From: Burkholderiaceae bacterium
GTDB lineage: Bacteria > Pseudomonadota > Gammaproteobacteria > Burkholderiales > Burkholderiaceae_C
Length of the DNA stretch: 6,063 nt
NCBI GenBank assembly: GCA_023262365.1
Contig: JALRBF010000038.1
Location: 1-6,063 of the forward strand
Reading direction: 5' to 3'
The notes below the pieces were generated by a model, which saw only the letters and a list, made by a program, of their open reading frames with translations, was not told where the DNA came from and ran no database searches. Positions 1 through 6,063 of the stretch are shown piece by piece (positions within the stretch are counted from its first letter, which is position 1; each line of letters starts with the position of its first letter). The position numbers and the translations under genes are program-made.

Positions 1-2448
1 GACTTTGGCAGCGAAATCTCCAAAGCCCTGCCCGACGTGATCGCCGCGTGCAAGGTCGCCGGCTTTGACTTGATCGTGGTCGAGACCAGCGGCATTGGTC
101 AAGGCGACGCGGCGATTGCGCCATTGGTGGACGTGCCCCTGTACGTGATGACGCCGGAATTTGGCGCCGCCAGCCAGCTCGAAAAAATAGACATGCTGGA
201 TTTTGCCGAGTTCGTTGCCATCAACAAATTTGACCGCAAAGGCGCCGCCGACGCCTTGCGCGACGTGGCCAAGCAAGTGCAACGTAACCGCGAAGCATGG
301 GACACACCAACCGAACACATGCCAGTGTTTGGCACCATGGCCTCACGCTTTAACGACGACGGCGTGACCGCCTTGTACCAGGCGCTGGTACCGCGCTTGG
401 CCGCGTTGGGCCTAAACCTATCCCCGGGCGCGTTGGCCCCGGTGGCGGTGCGCCACAGCAGCAACCAAACCCCCATCGTGCCCGCGGCACGCGTGCGCTA
501 CTTGGCCGAAATTGCCGACACCGTGCGCCGCTACAAGCAACAGGCCAACGCGCAAGGCGAACTGGCGCGCCAGGCGCAGCAATTGCGCGCCGCTGCCACC
601 ATGCTCAGCCAAGACAAGCCCGAGCGCGCGCGCGCGGCCGAAGCGGCCATGGACTTGGCCAGCCAGCGCAGCAACGCGTTGCTGCCACTGGCGCGCGACC
701 TGCTGCAACAGTGGCCGGCCACACGCCAAGCCTACGAGCAAGACGAGTTGGTTGTCACGGTACGCCAACGCGAGCTGCGCACCGCGCTAACCCACACCAC
801 GCTTAGCGGCAGCACGCTACGTAAGGTGTCGCTGCCGCGCTACCACGACGAAGGCGACTTGCTGACGTGGTTGATGCTGGAGAACCTGCCGGGGTACTTT
901 CCGTACACCGCCGGCACTTTTGCCTTTAAGCGTGAAGGCGAAGACCCCACACGCATGTTTGCCGGCGAGGGCGACCCGTTTCGCACCAACCGTCGCTTTC
1001 ATATGCTCTCTGAGGGCATGCCCGCCAAGCGCCTATCCACGGCGTTTGACTCGGTCACGCTGTACGGCCAAGACCCCGACCCACGCCCCGACATCTACGG
1101 CAAAGTAGGTAACAGCGGCGTGAGCATTGCCACGCTGGACGACATGAAGGTGCTGTACGAAGGCTTTGATTTGTGCCAGCCCAGCACCTCGGTGAGCATG
1201 ACCATCAACGGCCCGGCTCCGACGATTTTGGCCATGTTCATGAACACCGCCATTGACCAGCGCATGGCGCAATTTGAAGCCGAGCAGCAACGTCCCCCCA
1301 CCGAGGCCGAGGCCGCCGAAATCAAGGCTTGGGTACTGGCCAACGTGCGCGGCACGGTGCAAGCCGATATCCTCAAAGAAGACCAAGGCCAAAACACATG
1401 TATCTTCAGCACCGAGTTCAGCCTAAAGGTCATGGGCGATATCGCCCAGTACTTTGTGCAGCACGACGTGCGCAACTTTTACTCGGTCTCAATCAGCGGC
1501 TACCACATTGCCGAGGCGGGGGCCAACCCCATTTCGCAGCTGGCGCTGACGCTGTCCAACGGCTTTACGTTTGTTGAGGCCTACTTGGCGCGCGGTATGC
1601 ACATTGACGACTTTGCGCCCAACCTAAGCTTTTTCTTTAGCAACGGCATGGACCCCGAGTACACCGTGCTCGGGCGCGTGGCGCGCCGCATATGGGCCGT
1701 AACGCTGCGCGACAAATACGGCGCCAACGAGCGCAGCCAAAAGCTCAAGTACCACATTCAAACCAGCGGGCGCAGCCTGCATGCGCAAGAAATCGCCTTC
1801 AACGACATACGCACCACCTTGCAAGCGCTGATTGCGGTGTACGACAACTGCAACAGCTTGCACACCAACGCCTACGACGAGGCCATTACCACCCCCACCG
1901 AAGAGAGCGTGCGCCGCGCCATGGCCATTCAGCTCATCATCAACCGCGAGTGGGGTTTGGCCAAAAACGAAAACCCCAACCAGGGCGCTTTTGTGATCGA
2001 TGAGCTCACCGAGTTGGTGGAAGAAGCCGTGCTTAGCGAGTTTGAGCGCATCGCCGAACGCGGCGGCGTGCTTGGGGCCATGGAGACGGGCTACCAACGC
2101 GGTAAAATTCAAGACGAATCCATGCACTACGAAATGCTCAAGCACACGGGTGAATTGCCCATCATTGGCGTGAACACGTTTCGTAACCCGCACGGCGAAG
2201 GCGTGCCCCAAACAATTGAGCTGGCGCGCTCAACCGACGAGGAAAAACAAAGCCAACTCCAGCGTCTGCAAGCGTTTCAAACACGCCACGCCCAAGCTGC
2301 CCCGGCCATGCTGCAACGTCTGCAGCAAGCCGTGCTGGAACAAGCCAACGTGTTTGAGGTACTTATGCAAGCCGTACGCGTTTGCTCGCTGGGTCAAATC
2401 ACCCAGGCGCTGTTTGAAGTCGGCGGCCAGTACCGCCGCAACATGTAA
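1..2448 (+). CDS. icmF: Fused isobutyryl-CoA mutase IcmF (5'-truncated by window edge)
   Basis: Cytoplasmic adenosylcobalamin-dependent enzyme that interconverts isobutyryl-CoA and n-butyryl-CoA; family members fuse a B12-binding domain, a MeaB-like GTPase chaperone and a mutase domain. The open frame runs from base 1, so the GTG at 37 is internal. About 815 residues remain of a family length near 1090; the B12-binding domain and P-loop lie upstream. Counting from base 1, the GTPase part keeps ETSGIGQGD (28-36) and the guanine-specificity motif NKFD (75-78). A helical, Arg/Ala/Gln-rich linker covers about 150-255. The mutase barrel follows, with FPYTAG (300-305), RMFAG (318-322), GQNTCIF (463-469) and SGYHIAEAG (499-507), whose His502 matches the catalytic histidine of methylmalonyl-CoA mutase. 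Phe320 and Gln464 occupy the positions that are Tyr and Arg in methylmalonyl-CoA mutase, which supports isobutyryl/butyryl specificity. The C-terminus QYRRNM is typical and the reading frame is intact. Confidence 0.96.
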   Translation, partial: DFGSEISKALPDVIAACKVAGFDLIVVETSGIGQGDAAIAPLVDVPLYVMTPEFGAASQLEKIDMLDFAEFVAINKFDRKGAADALRDVAKQVQRNREAWDTPTEHMPVFGTMASRFNDDGVTALYQALVPRLAALGLNLSPGALAPVAVRHSSNQTPIVPAARVRYLAEIADTVRRYKQQANAQGELARQAQQLRAAATMLSQDKPERARAAEAAMDLASQRSNALLPLARDLLQQWPATRQAYEQDELVVTVRQRELRTALTHTTLSGSTLRKVSLPRYHDEGDLLTWLMLENLPGYFPYTAGTFAFKREGEDPTRMFAGEGDPFRTNRRFHMLSEGMPAKRLSTAFDSVTLYGQDPDPRPDIYGKVGNSGVSIATLDDMKVLYEGFDLCQPSTSVSMTINGPAPTILAMFMNTAIDQRMAQFEAEQQRPPTEAEAAEIKAWVLANVRGTVQADILKEDQGQNTCIFSTEFSLKVMGDIAQYFVQHDVRNFYSVSISGYHIAEAGANPISQLALTLSNGFTFVEAYLARGMHIDDFAPNLSFFFSNGMDPEYTVLGRVARRIWAVTLRDKYGANERSQKLKYHIQTSGRSLHAQEIAFNDIRTTLQALIAVYDNCNSLHTNAYDEAITTPTEESVRRAMAIQLIINREWGLAKNENPNQGAFVIDELTELVEEAVLSEFERIAERGGVLGAMETGYQRGKIQDESMHYEMLKHTGELPIIGVNTFRNPHGEGVPQTIELARSTDEEKQSQLQRLQAFQTRHAQAAPAMLQRLQQAVLEQANVFEVLMQAVRVCSLGQITQALFEVGGQYRRNM

Positions 2449-2456
2449 GACGCGCG

Positions 2457-4079
2457 GTGAACCGCAGCCTAAACTCCGGCGCCGTCGGGCCAGCGGCCCC
2501 GCTTTGGCGCGAATGGCGCTGGAGTTATTTGCCGCCCTTAATGGTGTACCTGGCCGCGGGCATTCAGGGGCTTACGGGCATCGTTGGTACGTTTTTTGTT
2601 AAAGAATACCTTGACCTAAGCGCCGAATTTTTGGCCGCCTTAGGCTTTTGGCTGGGCATACCGTGGGCGCTCAAAATGCCCATTGGCCACTTGGTTGACG
2701 TGGTGTGGCGCCACAAGGCTTGGTTGATTGTGCTGGGCGCCTCGCTCATTACCGCGAGCTTACTGATCATGGCCGCGCTGATTGGCGCGCGCGACAGCAT
2801 GGCCGCGCTGTGGCCGGTAAACGCGTGGTTTGTGCTCTCGGCGCTGTTGGCGCCAATTGGCTACGTGGTGCAAGACGCCGTGGCCGACGCCATGACGGCC
2901 GAGGCGGTGCCGCAGGTCGACGACGAGGGCAAGCCGCTGGAGCCCGCGCGCATTCGCGCCATGCACGTAACCATGCAAACGCTGGGCCGAGTCTCGCTGA
3001 TTGGCGGCACGGTGCTGGTGGCGCTGATTAATTTGGCGGTATTTGCCGACGCGGCCAATTTGCCCGCCGCCGACAAGGTGGCCACCTACCGCAACGTGTA
3101 CCTCATGGCGTTGGCGATTCCGGTGGTCTCGGTGCTGGGCATTGCGCTGGAGGCGTGGCTACGGCGCCAGCGCGTGCGCCAGCATATGACGCGCGGTCTA
3201 GACCAGGCCCAGGCGCAGGCCTTGGTTGCGCCAGCCGCACCTGCGACCCCGCCCAACCCGTGGATTTTGGGCGGCAGCTTGGTGTTTGTGGTGTTTACCG
3301 TTGGCGTAGGCTTGAGCGGCTGGCGCCATAGCCAAGAGTTGATATTCGTTGGGTCGCTGGGCATTGTGGGGTTTTTGATGTCGCGCTTGGTGGGGCAGCT
3401 TAGCCCTGAGGCGCGCCGCACGTTGCTGGGCACGGCTTTGGTGGTGTTCATGTTTCGTGCCACGCCGGGCACGGGCGCCGGGGTGAGCTGGTGGAGCATC
3501 GACGTGTTGGGCTTTGACCAGGCATTCTTTTCGGTGCTGTCGCTGGTGGCCAGTTGCCTGACCTTGGTCGGCATGTTGATTTTTCGTCGCTTCATGGCCG
3601 AACGTTCGATTTTTTACATCACGGGTTGGCTCACGCTGGCGGGCTTTGTGCTGTCGCTGCCCAATCTGGGCATGAGTTTGGGGCTGCACGAGTGGACCGC
3701 TGCGCACACCGGCGGTTTGGTGGATGCCCGCTTCATTGCCTTGGTGGACACCGCCATTGAATCACCGCTTGGGCAAATTTCCATGATTCCGCTCCTGGCC
3801 TGGATTGCCAACGCCGCCCCGGCGCACCTCAAAGCCACCTACTTTGCGGTCATGACGTCGTTTGCCAACCTGGCACTGTCGGCAGGCCAATTGGGCACCA
3901 AGTACCTCAACCAATGGTTTGTGATCACGCGCGAGGTGCGCGATGCCAGCGGGCAAGTCAGCGTTGCAGCCAACTACAGCGACCTGCCAGCGCTGCTCAT
4001 GAGCGCCATGGGATTGGGGCTGCTGCTGCCGCTGTTGGCCATTGCGGTGGCCATGGCGCTGCGCTGGCGCAGTGCCTAA
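2457..4079 (+). CDS. MFS transporter, BT1 (folate-biopterin transporter)-like
   Basis: A 540-residue inner-membrane protein with about 12-14 hydrophobic segments, for example near residues 25-48, 58-80, 88-110, 119-137, 178-200, 213-235, 269-289, 353-376, 384-402, 424-450, 462-486 and 508-533. Several landmarks recall the BT1 branch of the major facilitator superfamily: GIPWALKMPIGHLVD (67-81, like the family's PW..K....G..D loop), VQDAVADAMTAE (138-149, like its D..AD....E motif), ATPGTGAGVSWW (335-346) followed by LGFDQAF, and LLAWIANAAP with LKATYFA near 446-464. This is recognition by eye, not a search. Known BT1 members carry folates, biopterin or related compounds, but the bacterial substrate is not shown here. 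The GTG start is 8 bases after the icmF stop with only a weak AAGA upstream, which suggests translational coupling. A later start at Met29 (2541) would cut into the first helix and is less likely. Confidence 0.78.
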   Translation: MNRSLNSGAVGPAAPLWREWRWSYLPPLMVYLAAGIQGLTGIVGTFFVKEYLDLSAEFLAALGFWLGIPWALKMPIGHLVDVVWRHKAWLIVLGASLITASLLIMAALIGARDSMAALWPVNAWFVLSALLAPIGYVVQDAVADAMTAEAVPQVDDEGKPLEPARIRAMHVTMQTLGRVSLIGGTVLVALINLAVFADAANLPAADKVATYRNVYLMALAIPVVSVLGIALEAWLRRQRVRQHMTRGLDQAQAQALVAPAAPATPPNPWILGGSLVFVVFTVGVGLSGWRHSQELIFVGSLGIVGFLMSRLVGQLSPEARRTLLGTALVVFMFRATPGTGAGVSWWSIDVLGFDQAFFSVLSLVASCLTLVGMLIFRRFMAERSIFYITGWLTLAGFVLSLPNLGMSLGLHEWTAAHTGGLVDARFIALVDTAIESPLGQISMIPLLAWIANAAPAHLKATYFAVMTSFANLALSAGQLGTKYLNQWFVITREVRDASGQVSVAANYSDLPALLMSAMGLGLLLPLLAIAVAMALRWRSA

Positions 4080-4112
4080 GCCCATGCACGAGCTTTTTGA
4101 TTAACTCAACAC

Positions 4113-4119
4113 AAAGGGA
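4113..4119 (+). promoter_or_regulatory. Ribosome binding site of the 3-hydroxybutyryl-CoA dehydrogenase gene
   Basis: AAAGGGA lies 6 bases upstream of the ATG at 4126 and is the clearest Shine-Dalgarno sequence in the window. It fixes the start of the dehydrogenase gene and shows that this gene does not depend on coupling to the transporter upstream. The remainder of the 46-bp gap (4080-4125) is A/T-richer than its surroundings but shows no hairpin with a T-tract and no convincing promoter, so read-through from the transporter gene is likely. Confidence 0.7.
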
Positions 4120-4125
4120 AAACAC

Positions 4126-4986
4126 ATGACGCATTCAACCATCGAACACGTGGGCATTGTGGGCGCGGGCACCATGGGCAACGGCATTGCGCAGGCGTGC
4201 GCCGTGAGCGGCTTGCGCGTGACGATGATGGACGTCTCACCCGCGGCCCTCGACAAGGGATTGGCCACAGTAGACAAAAGCCTGGCGCGCTTGGTGAGCA
4301 AAGACAAGCTCACCGACGCGCAACGCGAGGCGGCACTGGCGTGCATTGGCACCACGGGCGAATTGGGTGGGTTGACCGGGTGCGACCTGGTAATTGAGGC
4401 CGCGACCGAAAATGAACCACTCAAGGTCAAGATTCTTCAAGACTTGCACGCGCTGTTGCCCGAGCACACGCCCATTGCCAGCAACACCAGCTCCATCTCC
4501 ATCACCCAACTGGCCGCCTGCGTGGGTGAGCGGGCCGAGCGATTCATTGGCATGCACTTTTTTAATCCGGTGCCCATGATGGCTTTGGTTGAAATCATTC
4601 GCGGTCTGCAAACCAGCGACGCCACCCACGACGCGGTGCACGCCTTGGCCACGCGTTTGGGCAAAACGTCCATCACGGTGCGCAACGCCCCCGGGTTTGT
4701 GGTGAACCGCATTTTGGTACCCATGATCAACGAGGCGTTTTTTGTGCTGGCCGAGGGTTTGGCCTCGGCCGAGGACATCGACGCGGGCATGAAGCTGGGT
4801 TGCAACCACCCGATTGGGCCACTGGCGCTGGCCGACATGATTGGCCTGGACGTGTGCTTAGCGGTGATGGAGGTGTACGTTGCCCAGTACAACGACGGCA
4901 AGTACCGCCCCTGCCCGCTACTTAAAGAAATGGTGGCCGCGGGCTACTTGGGCCGAAAAACTGGCCGCGGCGTGTACCGCTACTGA
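4126..4986 (+). CDS. hbd: 3-hydroxybutyryl-CoA dehydrogenase
   Basis: A 286-residue cytoplasmic NAD(P)-dependent enzyme oxidising 3-hydroxybutyryl-CoA to acetoacetyl-CoA, or the reverse; the family acts on the (S)-isomer. The N-terminal Rossmann fold opens with GAGTMG (13-18), the dinucleotide-binding loop, and Asp36 ending the second strand (MMDVS) suggests NAD rather than NADP. Family motifs follow: SNTSS (119-123), MHFFNP (143-148) with catalytic His144, Glu156 in ALVEII completing the His-Glu pair, and NAPGFVVNRIL (187-197). The C-terminal domain includes GCNHPIGPLALAD and ends GRKTGRGVYRY. The length matches single-domain members (about 280-290) and not the large FadB/FadJ fusions. The gene is 46 bp behind the transporter gene with its own ribosome binding site, probably in the icmF transcription unit. 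PaaH-type enzymes of phenylacetate breakdown are close relatives, but no paa genes are present, so the role is assigned to short-chain acyl-CoA metabolism. Confidence 0.93.
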   Translation: MTHSTIEHVGIVGAGTMGNGIAQACAVSGLRVTMMDVSPAALDKGLATVDKSLARLVSKDKLTDAQREAALACIGTTGELGGLTGCDLVIEAATENEPLKVKILQDLHALLPEHTPIASNTSSISITQLAACVGERAERFIGMHFFNPVPMMALVEIIRGLQTSDATHDAVHALATRLGKTSITVRNAPGFVVNRILVPMINEAFFVLAEGLASAEDIDAGMKLGCNHPIGPLALADMIGLDVCLAVMEVYVAQYNDGKYRPCPLLKEMVAAGYLGRKTGRGVYRY

Positions 4987-5825
4987 GCGCGCCACGCCAA
5001 CGCCTGGCCCATGCGCACCGGGGCGCCCGGGGCCATGGCGTCGGCCCAGCGCAGCGCCGGTGTCGACCACACCAGCACCACCGTGGAGCCGAGCAAAAAC
5101 CGGCCCATTTCTTGGCCGCGACGCAACGCCGTGGGCGCGTTGTCGTAGTCCCAACGCTGCGGCACCGCTTGGCGCGGCGGGTGCACCACGCCGTGCCAGG
5201 TGGTGGCCACGCTGCCCACGACAGTGGCCCCCACCAGCACCATGGCCAGCGGGCCGTCGGCCGTCTCAAACAGGCACACCACGCGCTCGTTGCGCGCAAA
5301 CAAGCCCGGCACGTGCTGCGCCGTTTGTGGGTTGACCGAAAACAAATCACCGGGCACGTACACCATGCGGCGCAGTTGCGCGTCGCACGGCATGTGAATG
5401 CGGTGGTAGTCGCGCGGGCTTAGGTACAACGTGGCAAAGTGGCCCGCGCCCAGGGCTTGGGTCCAATCGTCTTGCGCGCCCAGCAACGCGGACACGTCGT
5501 AGTGATGACCTTTGGCCTGCAGCAACTGGCCATGCCGCAGAGCGCCGAACTGGCTTACGCTGCCGTCCACTGGGCACAGCCAATGGGCATCGGGGTGCAG
5601 CGGCCTGGCCCCGGGACGCAGCGCCCGACCAAAAAACGCGTTGAAGCTGAGGTAAGCCGCTGGGCTGGCGTGCTCGGCCTCGGTCATGTTCACGCCATAG
5701 CGCGCTACAAAGCGTGCAATGGCCCAACGCGTGAACCAACCCAAGCGTCTGGAGGCCAACACCCCGGCCAACTGGGTTAGCCAACGCTTGGGCAACAGGT
5801 ATTGCAACAACACAGACAGGGGCAT
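4980..5825 (-). CDS. psd: Phosphatidylserine decarboxylase proenzyme
   Basis: Converts phosphatidylserine to phosphatidylethanolamine at the inner membrane. The proenzyme cuts itself between Gly246 and Ser247 of the LGST motif (244-248 region, codon of Ser247 at 5087-5085), and the serine becomes the pyruvoyl group of the small alpha chain. The other class I residues are present: Asp87 in CPVDG, and His141 and His144 in SPRDYHRIHMP. The N-terminal MPLSVLLQYLLPKR is the expected amphipathic membrane-associating start. I chose the ATG at 5825-5823 (281 residues) because family members begin at this point; an in-frame GTG at 5852 would add nine residues rich in Pro and Cys without a better ribosome binding site. 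At 281 residues it is shorter than the E. coli enzyme (322) but all catalytic parts are there. The C-terminus VRMGQALAW is typical. Its stop (TAG, 4982-4980) lies inside the convergent dehydrogenase gene. Confidence 0.95.
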   Translation of the reverse strand: MPLSVLLQYLLPKRWLTQLAGVLASRRLGWFTRWAIARFVARYGVNMTEAEHASPAAYLSFNAFFGRALRPGARPLHPDAHWLCPVDGSVSQFGALRHGQLLQAKGHHYDVSALLGAQDDWTQALGAGHFATLYLSPRDYHRIHMPCDAQLRRMVYVPGDLFSVNPQTAQHVPGLFARNERVVCLFETADGPLAMVLVGATVVGSVATTWHGVVHPPRQAVPQRWDYDNAPTALRRGQEMGRFLLGSTVVLVWSTPALRWADAMAPGAPVRMGQALAWRAQ

Positions 5826-5833
5826 GGGACAAT
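5825..5833 (+). promoter_or_regulatory. Possible extended -10 element for the ABC transporter gene
   Basis: TGGGACAAT reads as TG-N-GACAAT, an extended -10 element pointing toward the ABC gene. It would place the transcription start near 5840 and leave a leader of roughly 70 bases. The nearest -35-like TTGCAA (5802-5807) is 20 bases away, which is too far for an ideal promoter, though extended -10 promoters tolerate a poor -35. The element touches the psd start codon on the other strand. Inferred from pattern alone. Confidence 0.28.
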
Positions 5834-5913
5834 CCGGTGGGCAAGGCAGCACGTGCCGTGCCTAAGCCATTAAACGCCCGAATTGTAAAAGCCCGCGCCC
5901 CACCCCCAAAGCC
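5826..5913. promoter_or_regulatory. Divergent intergenic region between psd and the ABC transporter gene
   Basis: This 88-bp stretch is the only place in the window where two genes start back to back, so it should hold the promoters of psd (minus strand) and the ABC gene (plus strand). On the minus strand TTTACA (5889-5884) resembles a -35 box, but no good -10 box sits at the right distance. GCACG-TGC-CGTGC (5849-5861) forms a short inverted repeat with a 5-bp stem, containing the palindrome GCACGTGC; it could be an operator or chance. No clear Shine-Dalgarno sequence precedes either start codon. Confidence 0.45.
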
Positions 5914-6063
5914 ATGACCCATACCGCTGCCGCGCCACTTTTGGTGGTCGATCAATTGCTTAAACGCTACCAAGGCGTGGCTGTGGTTGACGGCCTGAGT
6001 TTTTCGCTGGCCGCTGGCGAATGCCTGGGCGTGTTGGGCCCCAACGGCGCGGGCAAAACCACC
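5914..6063 (+). CDS. ABC transporter ATP-binding protein (3'-truncated by window edge)
   Basis: Only the first 50 residues are present. They show the usual start of an ABC ATPase: a short variable leader, [19 protein letters not shown] with the A-loop aromatic (Tyr19) that stacks on adenine, the strand [13 protein letters not shown], and the Walker A motif GPNGAGKTT (42-50) that binds ATP phosphates and ends exactly at the window edge. The short [15 protein letters not shown] style fits the ABC-2/NodI/DrrA group of drug or polysaccharide exporters, but the substrate, Walker B and signature motifs are not visible, so no finer assignment is justified. The ATG at 5914 was chosen because it gives the usual distance of about 40 residues to Walker A; the upstream sequence is C-rich with no good ribosome binding site. 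It diverges from psd. Confidence 0.88.
   Translation, partial: MTHTAAAPLLVVDQLLKRYQGVAVVDGLSFSLAAGECLGVLGPNGAGKTT

Noticed and set aside
37..39. GTG at 37 as the start of a shorter, standalone mutase gene
   Set aside because: The frame is open to base 1 and the upstream codons ([12 protein letters not shown]) continue the IcmF G-domain, so the gene is cut by the window edge and does not start here.
1624..2211. A 195-codon open frame antisense to icmF, and several other long opposite-strand frames across the window
   Set aside because: The opposite strand is a well-conserved mutase domain. Long antisense frames are common in GC-rich genes, and the translation is rich in Val, His, Gly and Ala with no recognisable domain or ribosome binding site.
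2216..2602. A 128-codon plus-strand frame bridging the icmF-transporter junction
   Set aside because: It overlaps the end of icmF and the start of the transporter in another frame, and its Arg/Lys/Cys-rich translation matches no family and has the look of a shadow frame.
4763..4774. Perfect 12-bp palindrome CCTCGGCCGAGG
   Set aside because: It sits in the middle of the dehydrogenase gene, codes for conserved-looking residues, and occurs among similar GCC/GAG codon strings; no reason to see an operator.
5021..5028. Palindrome GGGCGCCC just beyond the dehydrogenase stop, considered as a transcription terminator
   Set aside because: It has no loop and no following T-tract, and it lies within the psd coding sequence where the codons explain it.

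Overview
The window is GC-rich bacterial chromosome with tightly packed genes and looks like a member of the Betaproteobacteria, probably order Burkholderiales and possibly family Comamonadaceae. That placement is inferred from protein style, base composition and gene content; no rRNA or other direct marker is present. Nothing points to a mobile element, prophage, CRISPR array or RNA gene.

Layout: (1) 1-2448, plus strand, the 3' three quarters of icmF, the fused coenzyme-B12-dependent isobutyryl-CoA mutase. The window opens inside its G-protein domain, so the B12-binding domain and P-loop lie upstream. (2) 2457-4079, plus strand, a 12-14-helix membrane transporter of the major facilitator superfamily that resembles the BT1 (folate-biopterin transporter) branch. 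It starts 8 bases after the icmF stop. (3) 4126-4986, plus strand, a 3-hydroxybutyryl-CoA dehydrogenase with its own good ribosome binding site. (4) 4980-5825, minus strand, psd, a phosphatidylserine decarboxylase proenzyme whose stop codon overlaps the end of the dehydrogenase gene by 7 bp. (5) 5914-6063, plus strand, the first 50 codons of an ABC transporter ATPase, cut at the Walker A motif by the window edge. An 88-bp divergent intergenic region separates psd from the ABC gene.

How the genes fit together: the three plus-strand genes look like one transcription unit. IcmF interconverts isobutyryl-CoA and n-butyryl-CoA. Once butyryl-CoA has been oxidised and hydrated to 3-hydroxybutyryl-CoA by enzymes not in this window, the dehydrogenase would give acetoacetyl-CoA. 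This is a plausible route for four-carbon acyl-CoAs from valine, isobutyrate or butyrate. The transporter between them has no obvious substrate in that pathway and is the least explained element here. Psd (phosphatidylethanolamine synthesis) and the ABC ATPase belong to separate units. No clearly new system is visible; the observations below are modest.
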